Of a stretch of 64,000 nt of DNA, positions 1 through 7,910 are shown one piece after another. The notes below the pieces were generated by a model. The model did no database searches and had not been told where the DNA came from. It saw nothing but the letters and a program-made list of their open reading frames with translations. The stretch comes from Nodosilinea sp. FACHB-131 (GTDB lineage: Bacteria > Cyanobacteriota > Cyanobacteriia > Phormidesmidales > Phormidesmidaceae), in the NCBI RefSeq assembly GCF_014695395.1, contig NZ_JACJOF010000012.1, forward strand, positions 186,001 to 250,000, given 5' to 3'. How positions within the stretch are numbered: the stretch's first letter is position 1; every line of letters starts with the position of its first letter. Made by a program: the position numbers and the translations under genes.

Positions 1-2
1 AC

Positions 3-290
3 CAGGTTGTCTACACCAGCACCGAGCAGACGGGTGCTACCATCATTGACTTTGAGGTGGGTGCCGACAAGTTGGTATTCACCGACCTGCTGAAAAGCAT
101 CGGCTACACCGGCACTAACCCCCTGGCTGATGGTCTGGTGCAGGTTCGCAACTTGGGCAACAGCGATCGCACTCAGCTTTCCCTTGAGCTGGACCGCGTG
201 GGCGGTGGCCGCAACCAGTTCACCAACTTCATCACCTTTGAGGGGGTCGATATGGCGGCGCTGAACAACGCCGAGAACTTTGTGTTTTAA
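3..290 (+). CDS. C-terminal end of a large secreted repeat protein (partial)
   Basis: The reading frame is open from the first bases of the window to a TAA at 288-290, so only the last 95 residues are visible. The stretch has a TIIDFEVGADKLVF-type motif, then alternating acidic and hydrophobic segments and a Phe-ending terminus. This is typical of the C-terminal target domain of type I secreted, calcium-binding (RTX-like) cyanobacterial proteins. No start, no catalytic domain and no full RTX nonapeptides are visible, so the activity of the whole protein cannot be stated. A strong terminator follows 20 bases after the stop. Alternative: the end of a calcium-dependent adhesin or phytase-like enzyme. 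Confidence 0.6.
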   Translation, partial: QVVYTSTEQTGATIIDFEVGADKLVFTDLLKSIGYTGTNPLADGLVQVRNLGNSDRTQLSLELDRVGGGRNQFTNFITFEGVDMAALNNAENFVF

Positions 291-310
291 GGCAGCTTCT
301 ACTGGCTACA

Positions 311-345
311 AACCCCTGGTTTCTATCAGAAACCAGGGGTTTTTT
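311..345 (+). terminator. Rho-independent terminator
   Basis: A perfect 13-bp stem (311-323 with 329-341), 5-nt loop and T-run to 345. It ends the secreted-protein transcript and abuts the stop codon of the convergent phosphoesterase gene. Confidence 0.9.
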
Positions 346-1458
346 CTATTTGGCAGGCCACACCAGGGTGGCGGTGTTGTCGATCGCCTGGGGGTTGCCG
401 TCGCTATCGACTGAGTTAAAGTGGGCCAGCCGCTCCTGCACGTCGGGCGGCAGGTGCGAAAAGTCGAGCTGGGTGTCGCCGTCGGCCACCGCGGCCCAAA
501 AGTGCCGTAGCTTGGGGGCGATCGCCTCGGCCTGGGCCTGCTCTAGCCCTACCGGTGGGCTGACGAGGAATTTGGTCATAAACCACCCGGCGCGATCGCA
601 CATCCACTGATGCGACATGGCTTGCAAATCGTCCCAGGGCTCAACGGCGGTGAGGCGGCGCGATCGCACATCCATACGCAACTCCCCATCGCCGTGCTCA
701 ATTTCTACAATGCGGTAGGGATGGGGGTAGCTGACCAGTGACCCGGTCAACACCTCGCACAGATCGCCTCGGCGAGCTATATCCTGCACATGCAGGTGGC
801 CCGTGAACATCAGCCGCACCCCCGCCGCCTCTAGCCGCCAGATAATCTCCTCGGCATTGCTCACCATGTAGCGCTGACCCAGCGGACTGTTGGACTGCCC
901 CGGCAGGTGCTCCAACACGTTGTGGTGCAGCATGACCAGGATTAAGTCGTCAGCGTATTCCGCCAGGGTCGCCTCTAGCCAGTCGAGCTGCGCCTGATCC
1001 ACATAGCCCACTCGAATCTGCTCGCCGTTCGGCTCAAAGGCATTGGAGTTGAGCGTCACCAGCCGCACGCCGGGGAGAATTTCGTGCTGGTAATGCAGGG
1101 TTTTGCCGTCGCTGTAGCCAAAGTCTTGGTATAGCCGGGGGAAGTCGGCTAGGCCAATGGCGCGATCGCTGGCATCGCGGGCAATTACATCGTGGTTGCC
1201 CGGCACTACATAGGCTGGAAAGGGCAGCTGTTTGAGGCGATCGATCAGCCACTGGTGGTTCACCCATTCGCCGTGCTGGGTGAGGTCGCCTGGCAGCAGC
1301 AAGAAATCTAAATCCAGCGTTTCGAGGTGGTCAAAGATTTGCTCAATGCCCGGAATGCTGACCTCGACTAGATGAAAGCGGTGAGGGCCATTGTAAATTG
1401 TCTCGGGTCGGGCGATGTGAGGGTCGCTGACGATCGCGAAGCGAAAATGCTGTCCCAT
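346..1458 (-). CDS. Calcineurin-like metallophosphoesterase (CpdA-like)
   Basis: About 370 residues. It has the ordered metal-binding motifs of the class III phosphodiesterase/calcineurin fold: SDPHIA near the N terminus, LLPGDLTQHG, VPGNHDV, and later LHHN and FTGHLHVQ. The H-N-D-x-H pattern points to a dinuclear metal centre hydrolysing phosphoesters; cyclic nucleotides (CpdA-like) are one known substrate of the family, but nothing here fixes the substrate. An ATG at 1456-1458 is preferred to the TTG at 1470, because homologous proteins begin just before the first beta strand. The gene stands alone, convergent with the upstream secreted protein. Confidence 0.85.
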   Translation of the reverse strand: MGQHFRFAIVSDPHIARPETIYNGPHRFHLVEVSIPGIEQIFDHLETLDLDFLLLPGDLTQHGEWVNHQWLIDRLKQLPFPAYVVPGNHDVIARDASDRAIGLADFPRLYQDFGYSDGKTLHYQHEILPGVRLVTLNSNAFEPNGEQIRVGYVDQAQLDWLEATLAEYADDLILVMLHHNVLEHLPGQSNSPLGQRYMVSNAEEIIWRLEAAGVRLMFTGHLHVQDIARRGDLCEVLTGSLVSYPHPYRIVEIEHGDGELRMDVRSRRLTAVEPWDDLQAMSHQWMCDRAGWFMTKFLVSPPVGLEQAQAEAIAPKLRHFWAAVADGDTQLDFSHLPPDVQERLAHFNSVDSDGNPQAIDNTATLVWPAK

Positions 1459-1646
1459 GGGGCTCAACAAACTTACTGATCAGAATTCCTTACCAGCCTA
1501 GCCCTTTGCCGCTAGATTCGGTAGGTGAGGATTGGGAGTGAGGGGTAGGGGATTAAGGAAATTGGATTGAGCAAGCAACTCACCTACTCATTCACTCCCC
1601 ACCTCAAATGGCATGATAGAAGGCTGTGGTTTATGAGGTCAGTGCC

Positions 1647-2282
1647 GTGGCTGTTGTTCGGGTGCGTCAGCACGTTAACCCTCTGAGCGGAAAATATCAG
1701 GCTCCGGTCGAAGTCCCTGTTTGGGAGACCGTGTTTGCTAACACTCAGCAACCGCTGCATATCGACATTGGCTGCGGCAAGGGCGTGTTTTTGCTGCAAA
1801 TGGCCCAGCTTCAGCCCGAGTGGAATTTTCTGGGCCTTGAAATTCGCAAGCCCGTGGTCGAATCGGCCCAAAAGCGCCAGCAAGAGGCGGAGCTGACCAA
1901 TCTGCATTTTATGTACTGCAACGTCAACATTTCCCTGCGGGGTCTGCTAGAAAGCTGGGGCGCTCAGAACCCTTTGCAGCAGGTGTCTATTCAGTTCCCT
2001 GACCCGTGGTTTAAGAAGCGTCACCAAAAGCGGCGGGTGCTGCAACCTGAGCTGGTGAGCACCATAGCAGAATTTTTGCCGTCTGGCGGGCGGCTGGTGG
2101 TGCAGTCGGATGTGGAAGAGGTGGCGGTGGATATGTGCGATCGCATCGCCGAGAACCCCCACTTTCTCCGCCAGGGCCAAGACTGGTTGCCCGAGAGCCC
2201 CTTCCCGGCCCAAACCGATCGCGAGCGGGTCACCCTGGAGCAGGGTTTGCCTGTTCACCGCGCGATCTTTACTCGGGCTTAG
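1647..2282 (+). CDS. trmB: tRNA (guanine-N7-)-methyltransferase TrmB
   Basis: This enzyme transfers a methyl group from S-adenosylmethionine to N7 of G46 in the tRNA variable loop. The Rossmann SAM motif DIGCGKG follows a short N-terminal arm, then the family hallmark QFPDPWFKKRHQKRR for tRNA binding, and a C-terminal catalytic TxYE-like region in which the last helix is short. The GTG at 1647 is chosen because GAGGT at 1635-1639 sits seven bases upstream and the protein then starts MAVVRVRQHVNP, as in other cyanobacterial TrmB; an in-frame GTG at 1626 would add seven residues. A tRNA gene follows 40 bases downstream. Confidence 0.93.
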   Translation: MAVVRVRQHVNPLSGKYQAPVEVPVWETVFANTQQPLHIDIGCGKGVFLLQMAQLQPEWNFLGLEIRKPVVESAQKRQQEAELTNLHFMYCNVNISLRGLLESWGAQNPLQQVSIQFPDPWFKKRHQKRRVLQPELVSTIAEFLPSGGRLVVQSDVEEVAVDMCDRIAENPHFLRQGQDWLPESPFPAQTDRERVTLEQGLPVHRAIFTRA

Positions 2283-2321
2283 CCCCACCTCCAAGCCAGA
2301 GTGTAGAATGGCCAAAGACCT

Positions 2322-2395
2322 GGGGTTGTAGCTCAGCAGGATAGAGCGGCCGCCTCCTAAGCGGCAGGTCGTGGGTTCGAATCCCGCCAACCCTG
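2322..2395 (+). tRNA. tRNA-Arg (anticodon CCT)
   Basis: A full cloverleaf can be drawn: acceptor 2322-2328 with 2388-2394 (one G-U pair), D stem GCTC/GAGC, anticodon stem GCCGC/GCGGC with loop CTCCTAA placing CCT at 2356-2358, and T stem GTGGG/CCCGC with loop TTCGAAT. The discriminator is G2395; CCA is not encoded. It reads AGG codons. tRNA-Arg genes are common integration targets, and the ATPase pair lies directly downstream. Confidence 0.95.
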
Positions 2396-2519
2396 TACTT
2401 TACACCATCTCCCAAATCGTCCAATAGATAGGCTGATTCGGAAGTTCTTAATTGGCAGTCATCAAATTCTTTGAGCATTTTCAGTCCCGCCAAGTTGGGT
2501 ATCCCATACCAAAATCACC

Positions 2520-3953
2520 TTAGGGTCTGAGTAGGTTGATCAGCAGCGCTACCAGGGAGATGGCCAGGCAAGACCCGAGGCTGAGGTAGCTAAACCAAAT
2601 AGTCTGATTGGCCTTGCGTTGGGCTTCGGCCAGCATGCGGTTAGCCTGGTTTTTAGCCTCTAGCTCCAGGCGCACCATTTTGGCATCCCACTCTTGGCTG
2701 GCGGAAAGGTAGCGGTAGTCGAGATCGCTGAGACTTTTGTGGGCGGCCCATTGCAGGGCATCTCGCAAGGCCTGACCCATGAGCAGACGCGAGTCATCTT
2801 GACAATTAGAGGCGACCCAGGCTTGCAGCATGACCGCGTAGGGCCGCTGCTGAGCGAGGCACTGGTTGACCCAGGCCAGGTTGAAGACTTTGGCGTAAAT
2901 GGGGTTGGCGATTTGAAGGTGACCATTGCGGGCGATCGCAACGCCCGACAGCTTTAACTCGGCCTGATCTGGGCTGCCGTCGGTGGGTATCTGGCCCGCG
3001 GTGAGCATGCGCTGGTGTAGGCTGAGCAGTCGGCCCGATCGCAGCTCATCACCCAGTAGGCGATCGCGAATGGTGCGTAGGTGTTCGGGGTCATCCTGGG
3101 CTTCCCACTGGTGCAGGAGGTGCGATCGTACTAAGGCCTCCACCCGTGCCCCTTCGAAACCCGCCACGATGGGATTGTTTTGATGGACTGTCTGAATTAG
3201 ATCGCAGAGTTTTTGGGTTAAAAAGGGCTGTCCCCCAGTCCAGTGCAGCACTGCCGCCAGCACCTGATCGGGCCGCTCCGTTAGACCTGTCAGACCCGCC
3301 GCTAGGGGAGCGGTTTCATCCTGTGTAAAGCCTGTTAGAGAAATTGCCCTGCCAATGTTAAACGGTGTTTGATCCGCCGCCGCTACCAGGTCATGGGGAG
3401 TGGCCACCCCAAACATGGCCCAGTTGAGGCGGCGATAGGCGAGGTTTTCAGCCCGCTGGTTGTAGCAAAAGCGCACCAGCCCAAAAAAATCCCCTACTGG
3501 AAAGTTCAGCCCCTTCACGCCGTCGATTTCATCTAAAAAAATGAACAGAGGCTGGTCGGGCTGAGTGCTGAGTAAAACGGTTTCAATCCAGTAGCTCAGT
3601 TTTTGCACGGGTGGCAGCGGCCCTAGCCCTTGCCACCAAGTCGGCAAATCAACCCCATTGGGTAGGCGAAACTTGCGCTGCAGGTCAAAGGCTAGACCCA
3701 TATACCACTGCTCAGGGGTAATCTGCTGACTGCCAATGCGGGTGAGGTCGATCGCGGCACAGCGACCCATACCTTCGGCCTCTAGCCGCTGACGGGTGCG
3801 CAGTCGCAGGCTTGACTTGCCCATCTGTCGCGAGGTTAGTACGTAGCACAGCTCGCCATTGACCAGCGCTCGGTAGAGAGTGCGATCGGCCTCTCGCTCT
3901 ATATAAGTCGGGTCATCAACGGCAAGGCTGCCCCCCACCCGATACTCAACCAT
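2520..3953 (-). CDS. AAA_35-type ATPase with C-terminal membrane anchor
   Basis: 477 residues. An N-terminal strand (EYRVGGSL..DDPTYIEREAD) typical of cyanobacterial AAA-like domain (AAA_35, PF14516) proteins is followed by Walker A SRQMGKSS (41-48) and Walker B LFIFLDE (136-142). A helical region follows, with a coiled-coil-like RLELEAKNQANRMLAEA stretch and one hydrophobic segment (about 450-472) leaving a short cytoplasmic tail. In this family the ATPase belongs to the STAND-like signalling group and is often fused to WD40 or TIR-like parts; here the fusion partner is a membrane anchor. It overlaps the upstream gene by 8 bases, so the two are very likely co-translated. Function unknown. 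Confidence 0.8.
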   Translation of the reverse strand: MVEYRVGGSLAVDDPTYIEREADRTLYRALVNGELCYVLTSRQMGKSSLRLRTRQRLEAEGMGRCAAIDLTRIGSQQITPEQWYMGLAFDLQRKFRLPNGVDLPTWWQGLGPLPPVQKLSYWIETVLLSTQPDQPLFIFLDEIDGVKGLNFPVGDFFGLVRFCYNQRAENLAYRRLNWAMFGVATPHDLVAAADQTPFNIGRAISLTGFTQDETAPLAAGLTGLTERPDQVLAAVLHWTGGQPFLTQKLCDLIQTVHQNNPIVAGFEGARVEALVRSHLLHQWEAQDDPEHLRTIRDRLLGDELRSGRLLSLHQRMLTAGQIPTDGSPDQAELKLSGVAIARNGHLQIANPIYAKVFNLAWVNQCLAQQRPYAVMLQAWVASNCQDDSRLLMGQALRDALQWAAHKSLSDLDYRYLSASQEWDAKMVRLELEAKNQANRMLAEAQRKANQTIWFSYLSLGSCLAISLVALLINLLRP

Positions 3954-5337
3954 AGGTCGAACTCAAGGACGGGGGCAAAAACGCCAAAAAATACTGGCGG
4001 TAGAGTTCGCAACTGGAAGTGGCCAAGTTCTTACTCAGGGTAACCAGGCCTAGACTTTCAAGTCGGTAGGCGGCGATCGGCTCCAGGGCCACAGGCGCAG
4101 CCGATTCGATGACGTGGCGAAAGGCCACCTGCAAGTTAGGGTGAGGGTACAGAGCGGCCAGCAATTCCCGCAGGTGATCGCTGTAAATGCCTGACTGGGT
4201 GGAAGCTTCTTCAATCAGCTGCTCTAGGCTAAGGTTGCCCTGGGCCATGGCGTAGAGAGCCAGCCGCACCAGCCCAGGCCGATAGCTCACCACCTGCAAT
4301 AGCGACAATAGCTTCTGAGCACCGTCACTACCAGCGGCCCAGGGTAACTGGTGGCGGCAGGCCAAGTCTTGCACCTGGGCTAGGGTAAAGGGGGGCAGCC
4401 GCAGGGCTAGCCCGACATTAAAGGGCGACTGGTGCAGTTGCAGCGGCACATACACCTCCGTGGCGTGGGAGAGAATCCAGTGCACGCGGCCCCAGACCTC
4501 GATTTCGCGAGCATCTTCGTACCACGATCGCAGCAGCGGCAAAAACTCCGCCGAAATTTTCGGATACGCAAACAACTCATTGACCTCATCTAGGGCAATG
4601 AGCAGCGGTGTATCGGCTTGGGGCAAAACGTAGTCTTCGAGGTAGGCGGTACAGCTCACCTTGCTGCCAATATCGCTATGCCAGCGGCGCTCCAGGTCTG
4701 GCTCTAGACCCAACTGATAGCTAATGTTGGCGCAAAACCAACGCAAAAACAGGTCTAGATCAGCAAAAATCTGGCGATCGGCCCGGTGCAGGCTCAGGGT
4801 AACGCAACGCATGTGGTTGGCTTGGCCGTGGGCCACCAGTCGCCGTAGTAGAGAGGTTTTGCCCATCTGGCGGGGAGCCTTGAGGCGAATCAGGCTGCCC
4901 GGTTTGAGCAATTCTGCCCGAGCTTGGATCTCCAGGGGCGGGCGCTCAACGTAAAACCTTGACTGTAACGGCACAGGCCCATTGGGCAGCTCCCACTCTG
5001 GTAGCAGCTTGCTGACTTCAGGGAGGGTAGCCAGGGTCGGTGCAGGGTTGCTTTGGCTGCGAGCATGGCGCTCTAGCACCGCCCGAATATTGCTTTTAGA
5101 GACCTTTTGGTTGAGCGACTCAGACAGCGCCTGCCACAGTCGAAACCCCACATCGCGAATGTAGCTGTGGTCGTAGCCGCAGTTGTCGGCAATTTCTGCA
5201 TAGGTTTTGCCCTCCCATACCTGGCTAAAAACGGTTTCTTGCAGGTTGCTGAAGGTGCGACCCGGCAGCAGTCGATCTAGCAAGGCTAGAGCTTCGTCGG
5301 CGCGCATAGCAGTGGGAAAAAACACTGACGCTATCAT
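3946..5337 (-). CDS. HTH (vMAP-type) plus AAA_35 ATPase
   Basis: 463 residues. The N terminus (about 11-80) carries the helical domain with ALALLDRLLPG, WEGKTYAEIA and GYDHSYIRDVG, which resembles the N-terminal HTH domain of vWA-MoxR-associated proteins in cyanobacteria. A linker follows, then an AAA_35 ATPase with Walker A APRQMGKTS (154-162) and Walker B LLIALDE (245-251). The C-terminal half is helical with winged-helix character. It is the first gene of a two-gene unit with the membrane-anchored ATPase. The ATG at 5307 is an alternative start that removes ten residues. A signalling or conflict role is inference from the STAND-like architecture. Confidence 0.8.
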   Translation of the reverse strand: MIASVFFPTAMRADEALALLDRLLPGRTFSNLQETVFSQVWEGKTYAEIADNCGYDHSYIRDVGFRLWQALSESLNQKVSKSNIRAVLERHARSQSNPAPTLATLPEVSKLLPEWELPNGPVPLQSRFYVERPPLEIQARAELLKPGSLIRLKAPRQMGKTSLLRRLVAHGQANHMRCVTLSLHRADRQIFADLDLFLRWFCANISYQLGLEPDLERRWHSDIGSKVSCTAYLEDYVLPQADTPLLIALDEVNELFAYPKISAEFLPLLRSWYEDAREIEVWGRVHWILSHATEVYVPLQLHQSPFNVGLALRLPPFTLAQVQDLACRHQLPWAAGSDGAQKLLSLLQVVSYRPGLVRLALYAMAQGNLSLEQLIEEASTQSGIYSDHLRELLAALYPHPNLQVAFRHVIESAAPVALEPIAAYRLESLGLVTLSKNLATSSCELYRQYFLAFLPPSLSSTYG

Positions 5338-5872
5338 AGCGAACCGGCCTGGAGGCGATTTTGTCGTTTGTTAAACCCACAGGTCGGGCCCACAGCAGAT
5401 GGGTTGGCAAGCTCTGATCAACAACATGCTGAGAGTTACGGAGCAACCATCGGTTGACAACGCAGGGGCTGGGCTAAATGCCCTGGCGGCGCGTAGGCCC
5501 ACAACACCTTGGCATGAATACCCAGGTAATCGGGACCAGAGTGGACCGGTTGGGCCAGGGCAAGGATAGGCCGCATCGGCACAGCAACAAAAGCCCCTTG
5601 GATTTGGTCAAGACAATTCATCAAGACCAGCAGCGGTGTAATGGCCGATACCGCGGTCAAAATCACGCGATGGTTAGCAATTAATGGCGGGTTACTCACT
5701 AGGGCACAGCTTTGGTCATTGCCCTTGGGTAGTCGGGTTGAGTCGAGCGGAGTTGATCGAGAGTGCAAGATGGGGTTGCTCATAGCTAGCCGGGTGAAGT
5801 GGCAGGTTGACTACATAAAACAAGGCTCTCGGCAGTCATTTTGAACACTCCAGATAGGGAGACACGGGAGCG
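5338..5872. other. Intergenic stretch, no confident gene
   Basis: 535 bases separate the ATPase pair from the HisKA gene. The only long frame (minus strand, 5436-5783) is listed separately with low confidence. I see no tRNA, terminator or mobile element. Confidence 0.5.
5436..5783 (-). CDS. Possible small protein of unknown function
   Basis: A 115-codon frame with one hydrophobic stretch (about residues 38-58, HRVILTAVSAITPLLVLMN). There is no Shine-Dalgarno sequence before the ATG and no recognisable family. Two shorter frames overlap on the other strand. It may be chance or a decayed gene; it is listed only because nothing else explains the stretch. Confidence 0.25.
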   Translation of the reverse strand: MSNPILHSRSTPLDSTRLPKGNDQSCALVSNPPLIANHRVILTAVSAITPLLVLMNCLDQIQGAFVAVPMRPILALAQPVHSGPDYLGIHAKVLWAYAPPGHLAQPLRCQPMVAP

Positions 5873-6298
5873 CTATCGCCCCTGTACTGGGTGGGGGTGG
5901 GGCAATTGGTAGTCCTGCCAGTGAGACCCCGATGGATGAGCGCTGCGGGCAAAGGCAATCACATCATTGACAATGCGGTTCAGCCGTTCGGCTTCTTCTA
6001 GGGCCAGAGTTAGCCGCTGGTGAGCAACCTGGGGCAGTGGCATCCGCTGACAAAGTCGCAAACCGTTAATGATGACGGTAAGGGGGCTACGCATGTCGTG
6101 CACTAGGCCAGCGGTATGTTCGCCAATCTCTGCCAGGTAGAGCAGGTATTGCTGGCTGTGGGCAATCGGCGGAGGGGCGGGGGGCAGCCGCAGGTCTGGT
6201 TTGAGGGATGGGGCTAGGGGCGGTGGTGCCAGGGAGGGATCACTGGAGGGCCGCCTGGGTGTGGGGAAGGTGGAAGTGAGGTGGGGGCGGTTGGGCAT
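5873..6298 (-). CDS. Orphan histidine-kinase dimerisation (HisKA) protein
   Basis: 141 residues. A Pro-rich N terminus (about 1-46, many PP and AP pairs, encoded by G-rich simple sequence) is followed by one complete HisKA-like hairpin. The H-box reads GLVHDMRSPLTVI and the second helix LTLALEEAERLNRIVNDVIAFAR. The frame then ends after about 20 residues, with no N, G1 or G2 box of an ATPase domain, and none is found in any frame downstream. It is either a truncated sensor kinase or a free-standing phosphoacceptor or dimerisation partner. No response regulator is adjacent. Confidence 0.6.
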   Translation of the reverse strand: MPNRPHLTSTFPTPRRPSSDPSLAPPPLAPSLKPDLRLPPAPPPIAHSQQYLLYLAEIGEHTAGLVHDMRSPLTVIINGLRLCQRMPLPQVAHQRLTLALEEAERLNRIVNDVIAFARSAHPSGSHWQDYQLPHPHPVQGR

Positions 6299-6372
6299 TG
6301 GGGTGGATGGGTAGGGGGTAATGGGGTGGCAGGAGACATGTCTGTCTGCCCTGACTCTTGACGGTGGGGTAT

Positions 6373-6891
6373 TCAGATGGTGGAGAGGACATCCCAGATT
6401 GCGGTTTGAGTGCGGTCGCCGTGGTAGCGGTAGCCGTTGATGAAAAAGGTGGGGGTATCGACTACGCCGCTAGCGCGACCACTGACAATATCGGCTTGGA
6501 TACGACTGACAAAGCGATCGCCCGTGACCTCCCGCAAGAACTGCCTCACATCTAGCTCTAAATCGACGGCGTACTCGACCAGGTAGCCGCTGCCCAGGGC
6601 CTGCTGGTGGGTGTATAAATGGTGGTGCATAAGCCAAAAGTTTCCCTGGCTAGCGGCGGCTTCGGCGGCTTCAGCGGCGTGCTGAGCATGGGGATAAACA
6701 TCGCTGCGGGGAAAATGACGAAACACAAAGCACATCTGATCGCCTAGGCGCTCTAGCAAGTTCATCAGCAGCGGATAGGCGGAACCACAGTTGGGGCACT
6801 GGTAGCCGCCATACTGAACCAGGGTCAAGCGGGCGGTGGGTGGTCCCCAGAGATGGTCGCGGGAGCTGATCGGGGCGGTCAGAATAGACAC
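6373..6891 (-). CDS. DsbA-like thiol:disulfide oxidoreductase (Thioredoxin_4 family)
   Basis: 172 residues, GTG start. The active site CPNC lies in YGGYQCPNCGSAYPL (about 27-41), and the cis-proline loop is VDTPTFFINGYRYHG near the C terminus, with the helical insertion of the DsbA/Thioredoxin_4 fold between. The members I recall act as disulfide oxidases or as domains appended to NhaA-type antiporters. No signal peptide is visible, so this copy appears cytosolic or uses another start. It stands between the HisKA gene and a small exported protein, with no obvious operon partner. Confidence 0.82.
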   Translation of the reverse strand: MSILTAPISSRDHLWGPPTARLTLVQYGGYQCPNCGSAYPLLMNLLERLGDQMCFVFRHFPRSDVYPHAQHAAEAAEAAASQGNFWLMHHHLYTHQQALGSGYLVEYAVDLELDVRQFLREVTGDRFVSRIQADIVSGRASGVVDTPTFFINGYRYHGDRTQTAIWDVLSTI

Positions 6892-7018
6892 AGGCGCACC
6901 TGAGTGAGAAGGGATGAGGTTGGATGCCGCTGACGCAAGCCGTTTATAAAGTCTCGAAAACCCCGTAGGGCGGCACCGCTTGCCCGATTTAAACCCGCCC
7001 CTTTAGAATGATTTTGCG

Positions 7019-7405
7019 TTAGCGCACGTCACCGTCAGGAAACGCCGTGACGCGCCCGGTACCGACAGCAACGACGACGTCAAAGGTGGCGCAGTAGGCA
7101 AAGGTGGTGTCGGTGGCTTTGTTGTAGAGGTTCACCACCATGCCCGCGCCGCCGGGCTGCACCGAGATCGGTTCTAGATCGCCAAAAAAGAAGCGGCGCA
7201 ATTGATCGCCGCCGCCGAACTGGCCCCGATGCTCTTGCACAAAGGCAACCTGCTGAGCGCCGCTTAGACCGGTGGCATTGGTTTCTTGAGCGCGAACGGG
7301 GACGGTGGCAATAGAGAGCAGGCCAGTGGTGAGAAGGGTGGCCATGGCCACTGATTTACCCCAAGGGAAAACCGCGTTTTGGGTTAAAAACAGGTTAAGC
7401 TTCAT
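7019..7405 (-). CDS. Small exported protein of unknown function
   Basis: 128 residues. AGAGGAAA sits just upstream of the ATG at 7405. An N-terminal signal peptide is clear: a basic residue, a hydrophobic run (SVAMATLLTTGLLSIATVP) and an AxA-like site at VRAQE. The mature part (about 90 residues) has a single Cys and a GGAGMVVNLYNKATDT segment. I do not recognise a family. It faces another exported protein (7911-9107) across a 505-base region that holds a perfect palindrome, which suggests shared control. Confidence 0.65.
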   Translation of the reverse strand: MKLNLFLTQNAVFPWGKSVAMATLLTTGLLSIATVPVRAQETNATGLSGAQQVAFVQEHRGQFGGGDQLRRFFFGDLEPISVQPGGAGMVVNLYNKATDTTFAYCATFDVVVAVGTGRVTAFPDGDVR

Positions 7406-7656
7406 GGGGTTTCCTCTTTTCTACAGTGAGAAGTTATCTGCAACTGTAGGAGGTGAAGCTACGGCTGTCGCGCCTCGTAAGACTAAGATTGCAGCCGTCC
7501 CTAGGATTAGCCAAAAACCTACCCAAAAGGTCAGGATGAATCCTAGCCCAAAGGTAAGTGCAGGCTCGCATTGGTGCTCTGAGCGCAGCTTTGGACAAGC
7601 ATGATCCGCCCTAATGGGTGGTTTGGTTTAGATAGCCTTACGTGCTCGAATAAACA

Positions 7657-7670
7657 TGCAAACGTTTGCA
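7657..7670. promoter_or_regulatory. Perfect 14-bp palindrome, operator-like
   Basis: The sequence TGCAAACGTTTGCA is its own reverse complement and resembles LacI/PurR-family operators (AACGTT centre flanked by GCA/TGC). It lies 252 bases upstream of the minus-strand exported protein and 241 bases upstream of the plus-strand one. The remainder of 7406-7910 holds no gene that I can support. Confidence 0.5.
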
Positions 7671-7910
7671 CGCTTTTGGGGTTTCTTGCTGCCCTAGCCC
7701 ATGGGACTACAGCTATATAGAGGAGTGTACAGTTCCCCAAAGCGGCACAAAAATACTCTTCTACAGCCAGCAACCTACCCATTAGGACAGGTCAAAGCCT
7801 TAACAATAGTTGGGAGAGAGAACTCGTCTAGGGTGTAGCAATAAGCGGTGACAGGGTCTCTAGAGTAGGGGCGAGTCCCCTAGTAAGAAAAAGAGGAAAC
7901 TTCACCCCTC

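Noticed and set aside
1947-2390. 147-codon minus-strand frame through trmB and the tRNA
   Set aside because: It is antisense to trmB and its start runs through the tRNA-Arg; the MAGFEPTTCR-like beginning is the familiar artefact of translated tRNA genes.
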